Assembly: GCA_015061805.1 (NCBI GenBank)
Contig: SUVV01000003.1
Span: 110,839 to 174,838, forward strand
DNA: 64,000 nt
Reading direction: 5' to 3'
DNA from: Lentisphaerota bacterium
GTDB lineage: Bacteria > Verrucomicrobiota > Lentisphaeria > Victivallales > Victivallaceae
Below the pieces are notes generated by a model that did no database searches, was not told where the DNA came from, and was given only the letters and a program-made list of their open reading frames with translations. Both the position numbers and the translations under genes were made by a program. Shown here piece after piece: positions 53,525 to 62,635 of the stretch (position 1 is the first letter of the stretch; the number at the start of each line of letters is the position of its first letter).

Positions 53525-54337
53525 TCACCTTTTTTCTCCATACGGATAAGGGAAGGTGCTGAGAACATTGTCGCCGGCATCTCCGGTCAACGCCTGCGTT
53601 ACCGTCAGGACATAGCGGAAACTGTCCGAATTGACCGCACTTGAGAGCAGCATGTTCCCGGCGCACTGCAGGATGTCCCGCAACGAAAAATATTCAAAAT
53701 CAGCCGTTGAAGACAACCGGCACACCCGCCAGTCGCCCTGACACGCCAGAATCGAATCCTTTCCGTCAAACAACGCAAATTCATTGCAGAAACGGACGAC
53801 CTGAAATCTTTCCGGTTCCGTCATCATCACTTTAAGCAGTCCGGAAAGCAGACTTCCGGCGCCGATGCGCTGGGCAAGAATGGTGCCGATACAGTAGTTT
53901 TCCGGGTGGATGGTACTTTCCAGCTCGGCGGCAAAACCGTTGCGGCACATAAAAGCCCGGGCATCGTCCAGTGATTCAAGTTTCCGCTCTCCGGCAATTG
54001 CTCCGGCAATAAAATCATGAAGATCAGCCGCAACTTTCGTCCGGGAATCCCGGTCAAACCAGAGCATGTGAAGCAGCACAATTCCGGTCATAAAATCCGG
54101 ATTTTCCTGATTCAGAAGTCCGAAAAATTCCCGGCGCCAGTTCCGGAAAGTTATCGCCGCCTGCAGCTGATGCGCCCGGCGGCGCACCAAAGGATCGGAG
54201 TGTTCCTGGATGCGGGCGGGCAGATCGCCCAGTTCATCCTGCCGGGCGAGCAGAGCGGCGATGACATTGATGGCGACATCTTCATCTTCGTCATCAAGCA
54301 GTTCGCAAAGTTTTTCGAGATCTTCAGGCGTTTTCAC
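53525..54337 (-). CDS. SirB1-like (transglutaminase-fold) protein
   Basis: A 270-residue protein. The first ~70 residues are HEAT-like helices (LCELLDDEDEDVAINVIAAL). Residues 80-215 resemble the SirB1 N-terminal domain: a helix pair, then HPENYCIGTILAQRIGAGSL, which lines up with the DPxNSYLxxVLxRRxGIPI block, and VRFCNEFALFDGKDSIL in place of the FPGHFLVR strand. The catalytic-like residues of transglutaminases are not conserved. Starts at a GTG (54337) and overlaps the exonuclease gene by 14 bases. Role unknown; probably co-translated with the exonuclease. Confidence 0.6.
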   Translation of the reverse strand: MKTPEDLEKLCELLDDEDEDVAINVIAALLARQDELGDLPARIQEHSDPLVRRRAHQLQAAITFRNWRREFFGLLNQENPDFMTGIVLLHMLWFDRDSRTKVAADLHDFIAGAIAGERKLESLDDARAFMCRNGFAAELESTIHPENYCIGTILAQRIGAGSLLSGLLKVMMTEPERFQVVRFCNEFALFDGKDSILACQGDWRVCRLSSTADFEYFSLRDILQCAGNMLLSSAVNSDSFRYVLTVTQALTGDAGDNVLSTFPYPYGEKR

Positions 54338-55139
54338 TTTCCGGATTTCCCGCAGAGGATTTACGGACGGGGAACTTGCCTATCAAAGCATTCCGGGCAA
54401 TTTCCTTGACATCATCCGGGAAGTCGCTCTTGATGATCCAGCGCAGGAATCCCGGTTCATTTTCGGCAAGATCGCGCAGGGTGCGTCCGGAATATTTTCC
54501 GAAGTTCACCACAGCTTCGTCGCCGTTCCATTTGAAGCGGCGGTTGCGGTCGATGGCATCCGGATCGCTGTTGTCAGAGAATTTTGCCAATTCACCGATC
54601 TCCCGGGGAAGTTCCGGATGTTTCTCCAGCTGTCCGAGCAGGACTTCCCAGGTGGCGGCGGTATCGGCAGCGGCGCCGTGAGCGCCTTCAAGATCCTTGC
54701 CGCAGAAGAACTTGTAAGCCGCAGTCAGAGTGCGCGGATAGAGTTTGCAAAAGAGGGTATAAGCATCGATCACCCGACGTTCGGAAGTACGCAGATCCAG
54801 ACCGACCCGCTTGAACTCATTCTCCAACAGCGGAATGTCAAAACCCTGAATATTGTAACCGGCAAGGTCGCAGTTTTCAAGGTAGGCGAGCAGTTTGTCC
54901 GCAATATCCGCAAAGACCGGACAGGCGGCGACATCAGCATCGGTGATTCCATGGATCGCGGTCGCCCCCGGAGGGATCGGCATCTGCGGATTGAGCCGCC
55001 GCACCGTACTGCGGCTTTCACCGTCCGGCATGATCTTGAGAACGGCAATTTCCACGATGCGGTCGCGTTGCGGCACAACGCCGGTACTTTCAATATCAAA
55101 GACCACCAGCGGGCGTTCGAGTTTCAACTGTTCAAACAT
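54324..55139 (-). CDS. DEDDh 3'-5' exonuclease (DNA polymerase III epsilon/ExoX-like)
   Basis: A 271-residue protein. Exo I VVFDIESTG (Asp, Glu), HGITDADV, Exo II GYNIQGFDIPLLENEF, and Exo III HGAAADTAATWEVL (His, Asp) are all present, so the active site is intact. The C-terminal 75 residues carry NFGKYSGRTLRDL and EPGFLRWIIKSDFP, the small FGKYKG-type (DUF3820-like) domain seen in some repair exonucleases. It is probably a repair or proofreading nuclease rather than the replicative subunit. ATG 55139 follows GGAG at 6 bases. Promoter at 55185-55213, divergent from the thioesterase operon. Confidence 0.88.
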   Translation of the reverse strand: MFEQLKLERPLVVFDIESTGVVPQRDRIVEIAVLKIMPDGESRSTVRRLNPQMPIPPGATAIHGITDADVAACPVFADIADKLLAYLENCDLAGYNIQGFDIPLLENEFKRVGLDLRTSERRVIDAYTLFCKLYPRTLTAAYKFFCGKDLEGAHGAAADTAATWEVLLGQLEKHPELPREIGELAKFSDNSDPDAIDRNRRFKWNGDEAVVNFGKYSGRTLRDLAENEPGFLRWIIKSDFPDDVKEIARNALIGKFPVRKSSAGNPESENA

Positions 55140-55184
55140 TATTTTCTCCATATTTTGATTTTTCAACAAACACATATCGCACTT

Positions 55185-55213
55185 AATATAGCCGAAAGCG
55201 CTGCCAATTGCAA
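55185..55213 (-). promoter_or_regulatory. Promoter of the exonuclease-SirB1-like unit
   Basis: Minus strand: TTGCAA (55208-55213), 17-base spacer, TATATT (55185-55190). Confidence 0.7.
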
Positions 55214-55312
55214 GTACAAAAACTTTTATTTGCAACCAAACGGAAACTCGGTATTCCGGTGCGTTGACAGTACAAAACTGCCAAATTATAGCAGGAAAAT
55301 ATTATTTTCTGC

Positions 55313-55341
55313 TTGACATCACGCCGGAATTATGGTATTTT
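55313..55341 (+). promoter_or_regulatory. Promoter of the thioesterase-manA-argS unit
   Basis: TTGACA (55313-55318), 17-base spacer, TATTTT (55336-55341). Confidence 0.75.
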
Positions 55342-55394
55342 TTATACATGACTGTTTCTTTAATTTAATAGTATACAGCACGAGGTAAATACTG

Positions 55395-55808
55395 ATGTAC
55401 CATGAAATGAGTTACCGGGTTCCTTACGCCGATACCGATCAGATGGGCGTAGTCTACTATGCCAACTATCTTGAATATTTTGAACGCAGCCGGACCGAAA
55501 TGCTGCGCGAAGCAGGACTCTCTTATGCCAAAATGGAAAAAATGGGATATTTCCTGCCGGTTTCTGAAGCCTACTGCAAATACAGCGGCAGTGCCCATTA
55601 TGATGATCTGCTCACTTTCCGTTCCTGCATCGAAGAGATCAGCCGGGTCAAGGTTAAAATCCGCAGTGAAGTCCTCCGGGACGGCAAACTTCTGGTGGCG
55701 GGTTACGTCACTCTCGGTTGTGTCAATGCCGACTTCAAAATATCCCGTCTTACTGAAGAGATGATCGAATGCTGCAAAAAATGCATGGCTGACGGAGAGG
55801 AAAAATGA
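55395..55808 (+). CDS. YbgC/4HBT acyl-CoA thioesterase
   Basis: A 137-residue hot-dog-fold thioesterase. The catalytic signature RVPYADTDQMGVVYYANYLEYF (Asp in DTDQMG, His replaced by the usual V-V-Y-Y-A-N-Y context) matches the 4-hydroxybenzoyl-CoA thioesterase/YbgC group, where such proteins usually hydrolyse short or medium acyl-CoA or act with envelope (Tol-Pal) genes. Here no tol genes adjoin it; manA follows with a 4-base overlap. ATG follows GAGG at 9 bases. Confidence 0.9.
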   Translation: MYHEMSYRVPYADTDQMGVVYYANYLEYFERSRTEMLREAGLSYAKMEKMGYFLPVSEAYCKYSGSAHYDDLLTFRSCIEEISRVKVKIRSEVLRDGKLLVAGYVTLGCVNADFKISRLTEEMIECCKKCMADGEEK

Positions 55809-56821
55809 AAAATCCCGCTATCGACACCACAAAACTTTATCCATTGAAGTTCCAGGCGCTCTACATGGAACGCATCTGGGGCGGAACTCTGATGAGTGAA
55901 CACTTCGGCAGAACTTTGCCGGAGCACCGCGACCCCATCGGCGAAGCCTGGGAACTGGTCGACCGGGAAGATGCCGCCAGCATCGTTTCCGAAGGTGAAC
56001 TCAAGGAGTGGTCGCTCCATGAACTTTTCCAGCACTACGGAACCGCATTCGCCGGAAAAGCCGCCGCCAAATTTGAACGCTTCCCGCTTTTGGTGAAACT
56101 CATCGATGCCGGTGAAAAACTCAGTTTGCAGGTGCATCCGGACGAGCAGGCCTGTGCCGAACTCGGCAACGGCGCTGAACCCAAAACCGAAATGTGGTAT
56201 GTCGTCGCCGCCAGAAAAGATGCCAAAATCCTCGCCGGACTCAATTCCAGAGCCACCCGGCTGCAGATCATGGAAAAACTGGATTCCAACGAGATCGAAG
56301 ATCAACTGCAGATATATTCGGCATTCCCCGGAGATGCCTTTTTCATCCAGTCCGGAACTCTGCACGCTATCGGCGCCGGAAATCTCATTCTGGAAATCCA
56401 GCAGAACAGCGATACCACCTATCGTATCAGCGACTGGGGACGCGTCGGCAGTGACGGCAAACCCCGCCAGCTGCACCGCGAAGCCGGTCTGAAATCGATC
56501 TGCTTCACCAACCGCACCAGCCCCCGGATCCCCGGAGTTTCCGGCAAAGCCGGATTCAACCGCAAGTTTGATATCATCACCCGCTGTCCGTTTTTCAAGG
56601 TGACCGACCTGCGGCTGACTTCGGAATGGCTGGATGATACCGGTGCCGGAGAATCCTTCCACCTGATCAGTGCCGTCAAAGGCGAGATCCGAATCGGCAG
56701 AGATCAGCGCATCGCCACGCTGAAACCCGGCGAAAGCGCAGTCATTCCGGCATGCTTCGGGGCTTACACCATCAAGCCGCTTTCCGGTGATGAATGTATC
56801 GTCCTCAAGACCACATTGTAA
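55805..56821 (+). CDS. manA: Mannose-6-phosphate isomerase, class I
   Basis: Interconverts mannose 6-phosphate and fructose 6-phosphate. A 338-residue cupin enzyme with zinc ligands in LQVHPDEQ (Gln, His), a Glu in AEPKTEMWYV and His in SGTLHAIGAGNLILEIQQNS; the family block DTTYRISDWGR follows. Short class I form as in Firmicutes. Overlaps the thioesterase by 4 bases and is followed by argS after 35 bases. Links the mannose or mannoside pool to glycolysis. Confidence 0.93.
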   Translation: MKNPAIDTTKLYPLKFQALYMERIWGGTLMSEHFGRTLPEHRDPIGEAWELVDREDAASIVSEGELKEWSLHELFQHYGTAFAGKAAAKFERFPLLVKLIDAGEKLSLQVHPDEQACAELGNGAEPKTEMWYVVAARKDAKILAGLNSRATRLQIMEKLDSNEIEDQLQIYSAFPGDAFFIQSGTLHAIGAGNLILEIQQNSDTTYRISDWGRVGSDGKPRQLHREAGLKSICFTNRTSPRIPGVSGKAGFNRKFDIITRCPFFKVTDLRLTSEWLDDTGAGESFHLISAVKGEIRIGRDQRIATLKPGESAVIPACFGAYTIKPLSGDECIVLKTTL

Positions 56822-56856
56822 AAAATAAATTTCCAAATAACAGGATTTCAACTCTT

Positions 56857-58635
56857 ATGAAATTTTTGACCGATCTGGAGAATTTTCTCCGCTCAAAATT
56901 CGCCGCTTACCCGGCAGCTCCGACGCTCGCTCTTGAACCCTGCCCCGCCGGTCAGGAGGGAGATTTCACGCTGAACTGCTTCAAGATCGCCCGCTTCTGC
57001 GGCAATCCCGCCGCCGCCGCGCAGACCGTCGCCGAATTTCTCGGTTCTCACAGCGCAGTGGAAAAAGTTTCCGCCGTCAAGGCCTTCGTCAACCTGACTC
57101 TGAAACCGGCTGAACTCTATGCTGCAAGTGCCGCAGATATGGCAACTCTGCTTGCCAATGTCGGACTCCCCGCCGATGAACGCAAACGGGTGCTGATCGA
57201 ATTTTCCGCCCCCAACACCAACAAACCCCAGCACCTCGGCCACGTCCGCAACAATACTCTCGGCATGGCTCTTGCGGCACTGCTCAAGCGGGTCGGTCAC
57301 GATGTCATCGAAGTCAATCTGGTCAATGACCGCGGCATCCACATCTGCAAATCCATGACCAGTTACCAGATCGCCGGCGAAGGCAAAACTCCGGAATCCA
57401 CCGGCATCAAAGGTGATCATCTGGTGGGAAATTTCTACGTTGAATACAACAAAATGCTTTCTGCGGAGATCGCGGAACTCAAAGCCGCCCGCCCGGAACT
57501 TGCGGATAAGGATTCCGATGAACTTTTCCTCGAAACCGCGCTCGGCAAACGCACCCAGACCATGCTTCAGCAGTGGGAAGCCAACGATCCCGACGTGCGC
57601 GCACTCTGGAAAATGATGAATTCCTGGGTCTTCGCCGGATTCGCGGAAACCTACAAGCGCATGGGTATCGAATTCGATCACACCTATCTGGAGAGTGAAA
57701 CCTATCTGCTCGGAAAAGATATCATCGCTTCCGGTCTGGAACGCGGCGTTTTCACCAAACGCGAAGACGGCGCCGTTATCTGCGACCTCGGCAAGATGGG
57801 CAAAAAAGTGGTCTTGCGTTCCGATGGCACCAGCGTTTACATCACTCAGGATATCGGCACCACCCAACTCAAATATAACGACTACAAGCCGCAGAAAATG
57901 GTCTGGGTCGTGGGCGATGAACAGAATCTCCACTTCCAGATGCTCTTTGAAATCATGAAAAGGCTCGGTTTCGAGTGGGCAAAAGATCTCTTCCACCTCT
58001 CCTACGGCATGGTCAATCTGCCCAACGGAAGAATGAAAAGCCGCGAAGGTACCGTCGTCGATGCCGACGATCTCTTTGACGAAATGGCTGCTCTCGCCGC
58101 CGATGCCTGCAAAGAACGCGGCGGTGAAGATCTCCCGGCAGATGAACTGAAAAAACGCAGCGAGATCATCGGTCTCGGAGCATTGAAGTTCATGCTGCTC
58201 AAGTTCAATGCCAAGACCACCATCACCTTTGACCCGGCGGCTTCGCTCAAATTTGAAGGTGACACCGGTCCCTACGTCCAGTATGTCGCCGCCCGTATCA
58301 GTTCCATCGAACGCAAAGCCGCAGAACGCGGTCTTACCGGAAATGCCGTCAACTGGGAACTCCTCGATTCGGTCTATGAGCGCGAACTTGCCGTCAAACT
58401 TTACTTCTACGGTGCCGCGCTCCGTCAGGCCGCCGAACGCAACGATTGTTCCGGCCTGGTCGAATACCTGCTCGATCTCTCCAAGGCGTTCAACCGCTTC
58501 TACCGGGAATGCCCGGTGCTTGCCGCCGACAATGAAGCCCTCGCTTCCGCCCGTCTGGCACTGGCATCCGCAGTCCGTCAGGTGATCGCCGACGGATTGA
58601 ATACCCTGACCATCGGAGTACCGGAGGCAATGTAA
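56857..58635 (+). CDS. argS: Arginyl-tRNA synthetase
   Basis: Class I synthetase of 592 residues. N-terminal Add-1 tRNA-binding domain (about 1-110), HIGH motif in FSAPNTNKPQHLGHVRNNTLG, the KMSK-region counterpart in GRMKSREGTVVDADDLFDEM (as usual for bacterial ArgRS the second Lys is absent), and the DALR anticodon-binding domain ending VRQVIADGLNTLTIGVPEAM. The ATG at 56857 has AGGA at 11 bases; the frame upstream overlaps manA. The next gene starts 2 bases after its stop. Confidence 0.95.
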   Translation: MKFLTDLENFLRSKFAAYPAAPTLALEPCPAGQEGDFTLNCFKIARFCGNPAAAAQTVAEFLGSHSAVEKVSAVKAFVNLTLKPAELYAASAADMATLLANVGLPADERKRVLIEFSAPNTNKPQHLGHVRNNTLGMALAALLKRVGHDVIEVNLVNDRGIHICKSMTSYQIAGEGKTPESTGIKGDHLVGNFYVEYNKMLSAEIAELKAARPELADKDSDELFLETALGKRTQTMLQQWEANDPDVRALWKMMNSWVFAGFAETYKRMGIEFDHTYLESETYLLGKDIIASGLERGVFTKREDGAVICDLGKMGKKVVLRSDGTSVYITQDIGTTQLKYNDYKPQKMVWVVGDEQNLHFQMLFEIMKRLGFEWAKDLFHLSYGMVNLPNGRMKSREGTVVDADDLFDEMAALAADACKERGGEDLPADELKKRSEIIGLGALKFMLLKFNAKTTITFDPAASLKFEGDTGPYVQYVAARISSIERKAAERGLTGNAVNWELLDSVYERELAVKLYFYGAALRQAAERNDCSGLVEYLLDLSKAFNRFYRECPVLAADNEALASARLALASAVRQVIADGLNTLTIGVPEAM

Positions 58636-58636
58636 T

Positions 58637-60013
58637 ATGGCTCATGATGCGGTGAAACTGCTCATCGTCGATGACGAATTCAATACCAGAGAAGCGCTGA
58701 TGCGCTATCTCGGACGCAAATTCGATGTGACCGGTGCGGAAAACGGTTCAGAAGCGATCGCTCAGCTTAAAGAACATGATTTCGCTCTGGTTCTCACTGA
58801 TTTGCGGATGCCTGATGCCGACGGGATGAGCGTGCTGGATGCCGCAATGAGCAAAGCAAATCCTCCGAAATGTATCATGCTCACCGCTTACGGTTCGATC
58901 TCCGAAGCGGTGACTGCCATGAAAAAAGGGGCTTTCGACTTTGTAACCAAGCCGGTGAAACTTTCCAAACTGGAAGAGGTCATCGCCGCCGCACTGGCCG
59001 CAGGAACTCCCCCGGCAGCGCAGGAAACTCCGGCGGTTGCAGAAAGTGCCGCGCCGCTTCCGGTCCCGCCCCGAAGCGGCGGCAAAAGTATCGTCACTCC
59101 GGATTCAGCAGATGACCCCATGTTCAAAATCTACCAGACAGCGCTGGCGGTGGCACCCTCCAAAAGTACCGTTTTGCTCACCGGTGAAAGCGGCACCGGA
59201 AAAGAGGTCATCGCCCGATTCATCCACGACAACAGCCGCCGCAAGGGACTGTTCGTCCCGGTGCATTGCGCCGCGCTGACTTCGACTCTGCTCGAAAGCG
59301 AACTTTTCGGCTACGAAAAAGGTGCTTTTACCGGAGCCTCGGAACGGCGACGCGGACGCTTTGAACTTGCCGACGGAGGAACCGTCTTTCTCGATGAGAT
59401 CGGTGAGATCGATGCCGCAACTCAAGTGAAACTGCTCCGCGTTCTGGAAAACCACTCCTTTGAACGGGTCGGCGGCACAGAAACCCTTGATTGTGACCTG
59501 CGGGTGGTGGCGGCAACCAATAAAGACCTCAAAGAGATGGTGAAAAACGGAACTTTCCGCGAAGACCTGTTCTACCGCCTTTCAGTCATCAATCTGGAAC
59601 TGCCGCCGCTCCGCAGCCGCCGGCAGGAGATCCCTGCTCTGGTCAGAAGTTTTGTCGCAGAATTTTCATCTGACAACGGCAAAAATGTAACTGTTTCCGA
59701 TGGGGCAATGACCAAATTGCAGAATAAAATCTGGCGCGGCAACATCCGGGAACTGCGTAATTGCATCGAATGTCTGGTGGTGCTTGCCGCCGACGGTTCG
59801 GTGATCGATTCCGCCGACATTCCGGATGATACCACCGATGCCGGAACTGCGCCGCAGGAAGATACCGCAAATTCACTCAATCTCGGAGAATCCGAACGGG
59901 AACTCATCATCCGGGCTCTCGCTGAATGCGACAACAACCGGGCGGCTGCCGCGCGTGCTCTCGGCATCAGCCGCCGCACCCTCTACCGCAAACTGGAAGA
60001 GTTCGGCATCTGA
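58637..60013 (+). CDS. NtrC-family sigma-54-dependent response regulator
   Basis: A 458-residue transcription activator. Receiver domain 1-120 with Asp12/Asp13, phospho-acceptor Asp55 in LVLTDLRMPD and Lys in VTKPVK; a Pro/Ala-rich linker; AAA+ domain with Walker A GESGTGKE, the sigma-54 contact loop GAFTGA and VFLDEIGEI; and a C-terminal Fis-type HTH (ALAECDNNRAAAARALGISR). All essential residues are present, so it should activate RpoN promoters upon phosphorylation. No histidine kinase is adjacent. It follows argS by one base, and an EptA-like gene follows, possibly in its regulon. Confidence 0.93.
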   Translation: MAHDAVKLLIVDDEFNTREALMRYLGRKFDVTGAENGSEAIAQLKEHDFALVLTDLRMPDADGMSVLDAAMSKANPPKCIMLTAYGSISEAVTAMKKGAFDFVTKPVKLSKLEEVIAAALAAGTPPAAQETPAVAESAAPLPVPPRSGGKSIVTPDSADDPMFKIYQTALAVAPSKSTVLLTGESGTGKEVIARFIHDNSRRKGLFVPVHCAALTSTLLESELFGYEKGAFTGASERRRGRFELADGGTVFLDEIGEIDAATQVKLLRVLENHSFERVGGTETLDCDLRVVAATNKDLKEMVKNGTFREDLFYRLSVINLELPPLRSRRQEIPALVRSFVAEFSSDNGKNVTVSDGAMTKLQNKIWRGNIRELRNCIECLVVLAADGSVIDSADIPDDTTDAGTAPQEDTANSLNLGESERELIIRALAECDNNRAAAARALGISRRTLYRKLEEFGI

Positions 60014-60055
60014 GCCGTTTCTCTCCGGACATTATCAACTTACAGGTGAAAACTT

Positions 60056-61909
60056 ATGAACTTTATAAAGCAAACCGTCATTGACGGATTGGATTTTCTC
60101 CGTGGTATCCTTGGTGCATTGAAAAAAATCGCTGTGTGGAAAAATGCCGCCGTGTTCATGATACTGCCGGTGTTGTTTTCCCTGTTCTTCTGGGTCGGTC
60201 TGAAACCGCCGCTGGCGCAGGCTCAAGATATTGTGGTGATATATCTGCTGGTATTCATCTTTGCGTTGGTCTTGGTTTTGAGTGTGAATTTCAAAGAATT
60301 CAGAAAATTCCTCTTTTTCCAGATACTGCCGTTTCTGATCATCGCTTCGGAAATGGTGAATTTTGAACTCTATTCCCAGTTCGATGCCGAAAACGCCATC
60401 CGCTACGGCTACACCTTTGCCCTGCTGGGACTGCTGACCGATGCCGGTATCTCATGGGCGCTGAACAACTGGAACCTGAACCGCTGTGCGGCAGTTTTCT
60501 CCCCGCTGTGGCAGCTTTGCCTTGCGGCACTTTTTGTCGGTGTTCTGGCGCGCAATATTTTTGGCAGATCCCGCGTCGAACTGGACACCGTGACCGCCAT
60601 GTATCAGACTGATCTTACCGAAGCAGTTTCCTATGTAGCCGCTCATTACAGCATACTTTTTGCTGTCATCTTTCTGGTGCTGATCTGCGGTGCGGGGATC
60701 TGGTTCTATCTCCGGCTGCCCAAATTCAAATTCCCCGGGAATATTGTGCTGAAAACAGTTATCTCCATCGCTTGCATCGCCATGGCATATGCCGGTATCG
60801 CCGGAATTCATAAACTTTACCGCAAAAGCAAACTCTGGCTCTTTTCCATATTGAATAAAGGCGGCGCTTTCCGGCAGGAACTGGTGGTATTCAATCAGGA
60901 AGCCGCCAGACGACGGACCGTCGCACTGACCCCGGAAGAGAGCAAACTGGTCTCCTCCAAAGGCAACAACGGACGCTTTATTCTGGTACTGGGGGAATCC
61001 AACAGCCGCGACTATATGGGATGTTACGGCTACAAACAGAATACCACCCCATTTTTGAGCCGGATGAGAAGCGATGCAAGATTCACCTTCTTTGAAAAGA
61101 GTTTCTCCAATCACGTCCACACCACCGAAGCACTGAAATATCTGCTCACCGAACAAAATCAGTACAACGGCAAAGAAAAACTCGGCGTGACACTTTACGA
61201 TGTCGCGCGTTACTGCGGTTACAGCAGTTCGTTTATCAGCAATCAATATGTGTATGACTGTTTCCGTTCGCCGGTGAGCGCGATTTCCCAGGCGGCGGAC
61301 CGCATCAACTATCTCAATACCGAAATGGATTTCATCGTCCGGAAAAACCGGCTGGATATCGACACCGTCAAGGCGCTGAAAGAACTCCCGGTGATCCCGC
61401 GCGAACTCATCGTCATCCACCTGATGAGTTGTCATGCACCTTATCAGGTGCGCTACCCGGCGGGATTCCGCCGCGACCTTGCCCTGCGCTACGAAAAAGC
61501 AACCGCCTATCTGGATCATGTCCTGCAGGAGATCTTTGAATATGCAATGAAAGACGATTCTGTTGCCGGAGTACTCTTTGTCCCCGATCATGGCGAAGAT
61601 GTGGTGCTGGGCGACCATGACAGCGCCATATTCACCCCGGATATGACCCGGATACCTCTGATTTGCTACCTCAGTGAAAACTACCGCAAATCCAATCCCG
61701 CGCTTTCGGAGAATTTGAAAAATGCTTCCGGAAAAGTTTTCACCAACGATCTGGTCTTCGACCTCATGCTTGACCTGATGGGGATCAACAGCCGCTTCAA
61801 TCCGCCGGAACTTCACGTGCTCTCTGCCCAATATAACATCGATATGAATAACGGCAGAACTATGCATGGCAGAGCCGACCTCAACGGCAACATACTTCGG
61901 GCAAAATAG
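60056..61909 (+). CDS. EptA-like phosphoethanolamine transferase (sulfatase fold)
   Basis: A 617-residue inner-membrane enzyme with five membrane helices in the first ~260 residues and a periplasmic alkaline-phosphatase-fold domain beyond about 300. Seen are ILVLGESNSRDYMGCYGY (metal-binding Glu of GES), the nucleophile region SNHVHTTEALKYLLTEQNQY (Thr), and the zinc-site VLFVPDHGEDVVLGDHD. Known relatives add phosphoethanolamine to lipid A or other glycans, which can raise resistance to cationic peptides; the target here is unproven. It is 42 bases after the sigma-54 regulator; no promoter of its own is visible. Confidence 0.8.
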   Translation: MNFIKQTVIDGLDFLRGILGALKKIAVWKNAAVFMILPVLFSLFFWVGLKPPLAQAQDIVVIYLLVFIFALVLVLSVNFKEFRKFLFFQILPFLIIASEMVNFELYSQFDAENAIRYGYTFALLGLLTDAGISWALNNWNLNRCAAVFSPLWQLCLAALFVGVLARNIFGRSRVELDTVTAMYQTDLTEAVSYVAAHYSILFAVIFLVLICGAGIWFYLRLPKFKFPGNIVLKTVISIACIAMAYAGIAGIHKLYRKSKLWLFSILNKGGAFRQELVVFNQEAARRRTVALTPEESKLVSSKGNNGRFILVLGESNSRDYMGCYGYKQNTTPFLSRMRSDARFTFFEKSFSNHVHTTEALKYLLTEQNQYNGKEKLGVTLYDVARYCGYSSSFISNQYVYDCFRSPVSAISQAADRINYLNTEMDFIVRKNRLDIDTVKALKELPVIPRELIVIHLMSCHAPYQVRYPAGFRRDLALRYEKATAYLDHVLQEIFEYAMKDDSVAGVLFVPDHGEDVVLGDHDSAIFTPDMTRIPLICYLSENYRKSNPALSENLKNASGKVFTNDLVFDLMLDLMGINSRFNPPELHVLSAQYNIDMNNGRTMHGRADLNGNILRAK

Positions 61910-62039
61910 GTAAATTCTGCAACGATATCCACAATCATGTGATTTCACTTAATTGCATGATTTTTCACTAATTAGGGGTTGAAATTCGCAAAAAAATGAA
62001 AAAAAATGCGTTTTTTTTCACTTTTAATCACAAAAACAC

Positions 62040-62067
62040 TTGACAATGAATTTTTTTTGAGTATACT
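62040..62067 (+). promoter_or_regulatory. Strong promoter of the 58-residue protein
   Basis: TTGACA (62040-62045), 16-base spacer, TATACT (62062-62067), with a long A/T-tract region upstream (about 61985-62038) that could act as an UP element. Confidence 0.75.
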
Positions 62068-62133
62068 ATCCTTTGTCACAATAAAAAGACGACAGGTTTT
62101 CGAGAATTTCTTTAACAGTTAAGGAGAAAAAAA

Positions 62134-62310
62134 ATGGATCACACTTTCTACGACGTCAAGAACAAAAAATCCGTCACCACCAAGATCACCGAATGCGTCA
62201 CCTACACCAAAGGCAGCCGTACCAGCTACGCTTTCAAGGGCAAAACCGAAGACGGTCGCAACCTCACCGCTTTCGTCAAGAAAGAAGTCTGGGACAAGGC
62301 CAACAAGTAA
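62134..62310 (+). CDS. Small, probably abundant 58-residue basic protein
   Basis: Starts MDHTFYDVKNKKSVTTKITE and ends AFVKKEVWDKANK, with a central SYAFKGKTEDGRNLT; no signal peptide or membrane helix. About a quarter of the residues are Lys or Arg. Strong promoter, a near-perfect ribosome site (AAGGAG, 7 bases from ATG), codons restricted to those of highly expressed genes (AAG, ACC, GTC, CTC) and a strong terminator all point to high expression. The alternating hydrophobic pattern suggests a small beta-barrel, possibly nucleic-acid binding. I do not recognise a characterised family. Confidence 0.8.
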   Translation: MDHTFYDVKNKKSVTTKITECVTYTKGSRTSYAFKGKTEDGRNLTAFVKKEVWDKANK

Positions 62311-62325
62311 TTGTTCCTGATTCGA

Positions 62326-62358
62326 AAAAAAGGCTCTCCATCCCGGAGAGCTTTTTTT
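62326..62358 (+). terminator. Terminator of the 58-residue protein gene
   Basis: GCTCTCC, 5-base loop, GGAGAGC followed by seven T (62352-62358), with a matching A tract before the stem. Confidence 0.9.
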
Positions 62359-62438
62359 ATTGACGGTTTTTGAATAAAATTTTCTCCGGCAATTTGTAAA
62401 ATCTGTAAATCGGTGATATTTTAAGTATATGCACTTGC

Positions 62439-62526
62439 GGAGAAATGGTCGAGTGGTTTAAGGCAGCGGTCTTGAAAACCGCCGAGGGGCAACTCTCCGA
62501 GGGTTCGAATCCCTCTTTCTCCGCCA
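62439..62526 (+). tRNA. tRNA-Ser (TGA)
   Basis: Type II tRNA of 88 bases: acceptor arms GGAGAAA / TTTCTCC, anticodon loop CTTGAAA (TGA), long variable arm, discriminator G and encoded CCA (62524-62526). Its 3' end faces an integrase gene 109 bases downstream, so its 3' half is the probable attachment site. Confidence 0.96.
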
Positions 62527-62576
62527 TTTTTATGCTCAAATTTTAACAAAATATCCCCACTTTTCCCCACTTGGGA

Positions 62577-62605
62577 TTGAAAAACACCTATTGTTGTGCT
62601 ATAAT
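62577..62605 (+). promoter_or_regulatory. Promoter of the integrase gene
   Basis: TTGAAA (62577-62582), 17-base spacer ending TGTGC (extended -10), TATAAT (62600-62605). The only perfect TATAAT with correct spacing in the window. Confidence 0.8.
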
Positions 62606-62635
62606 CAGCCATAACCTGTTATTTTAGGTATTCGT

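Noticed and set aside
60452..61948. 498-codon minus-strand frame opposite the EptA-like gene
   Set aside because: No ribosome site or domain; the plus-strand enzyme has clear motifs.
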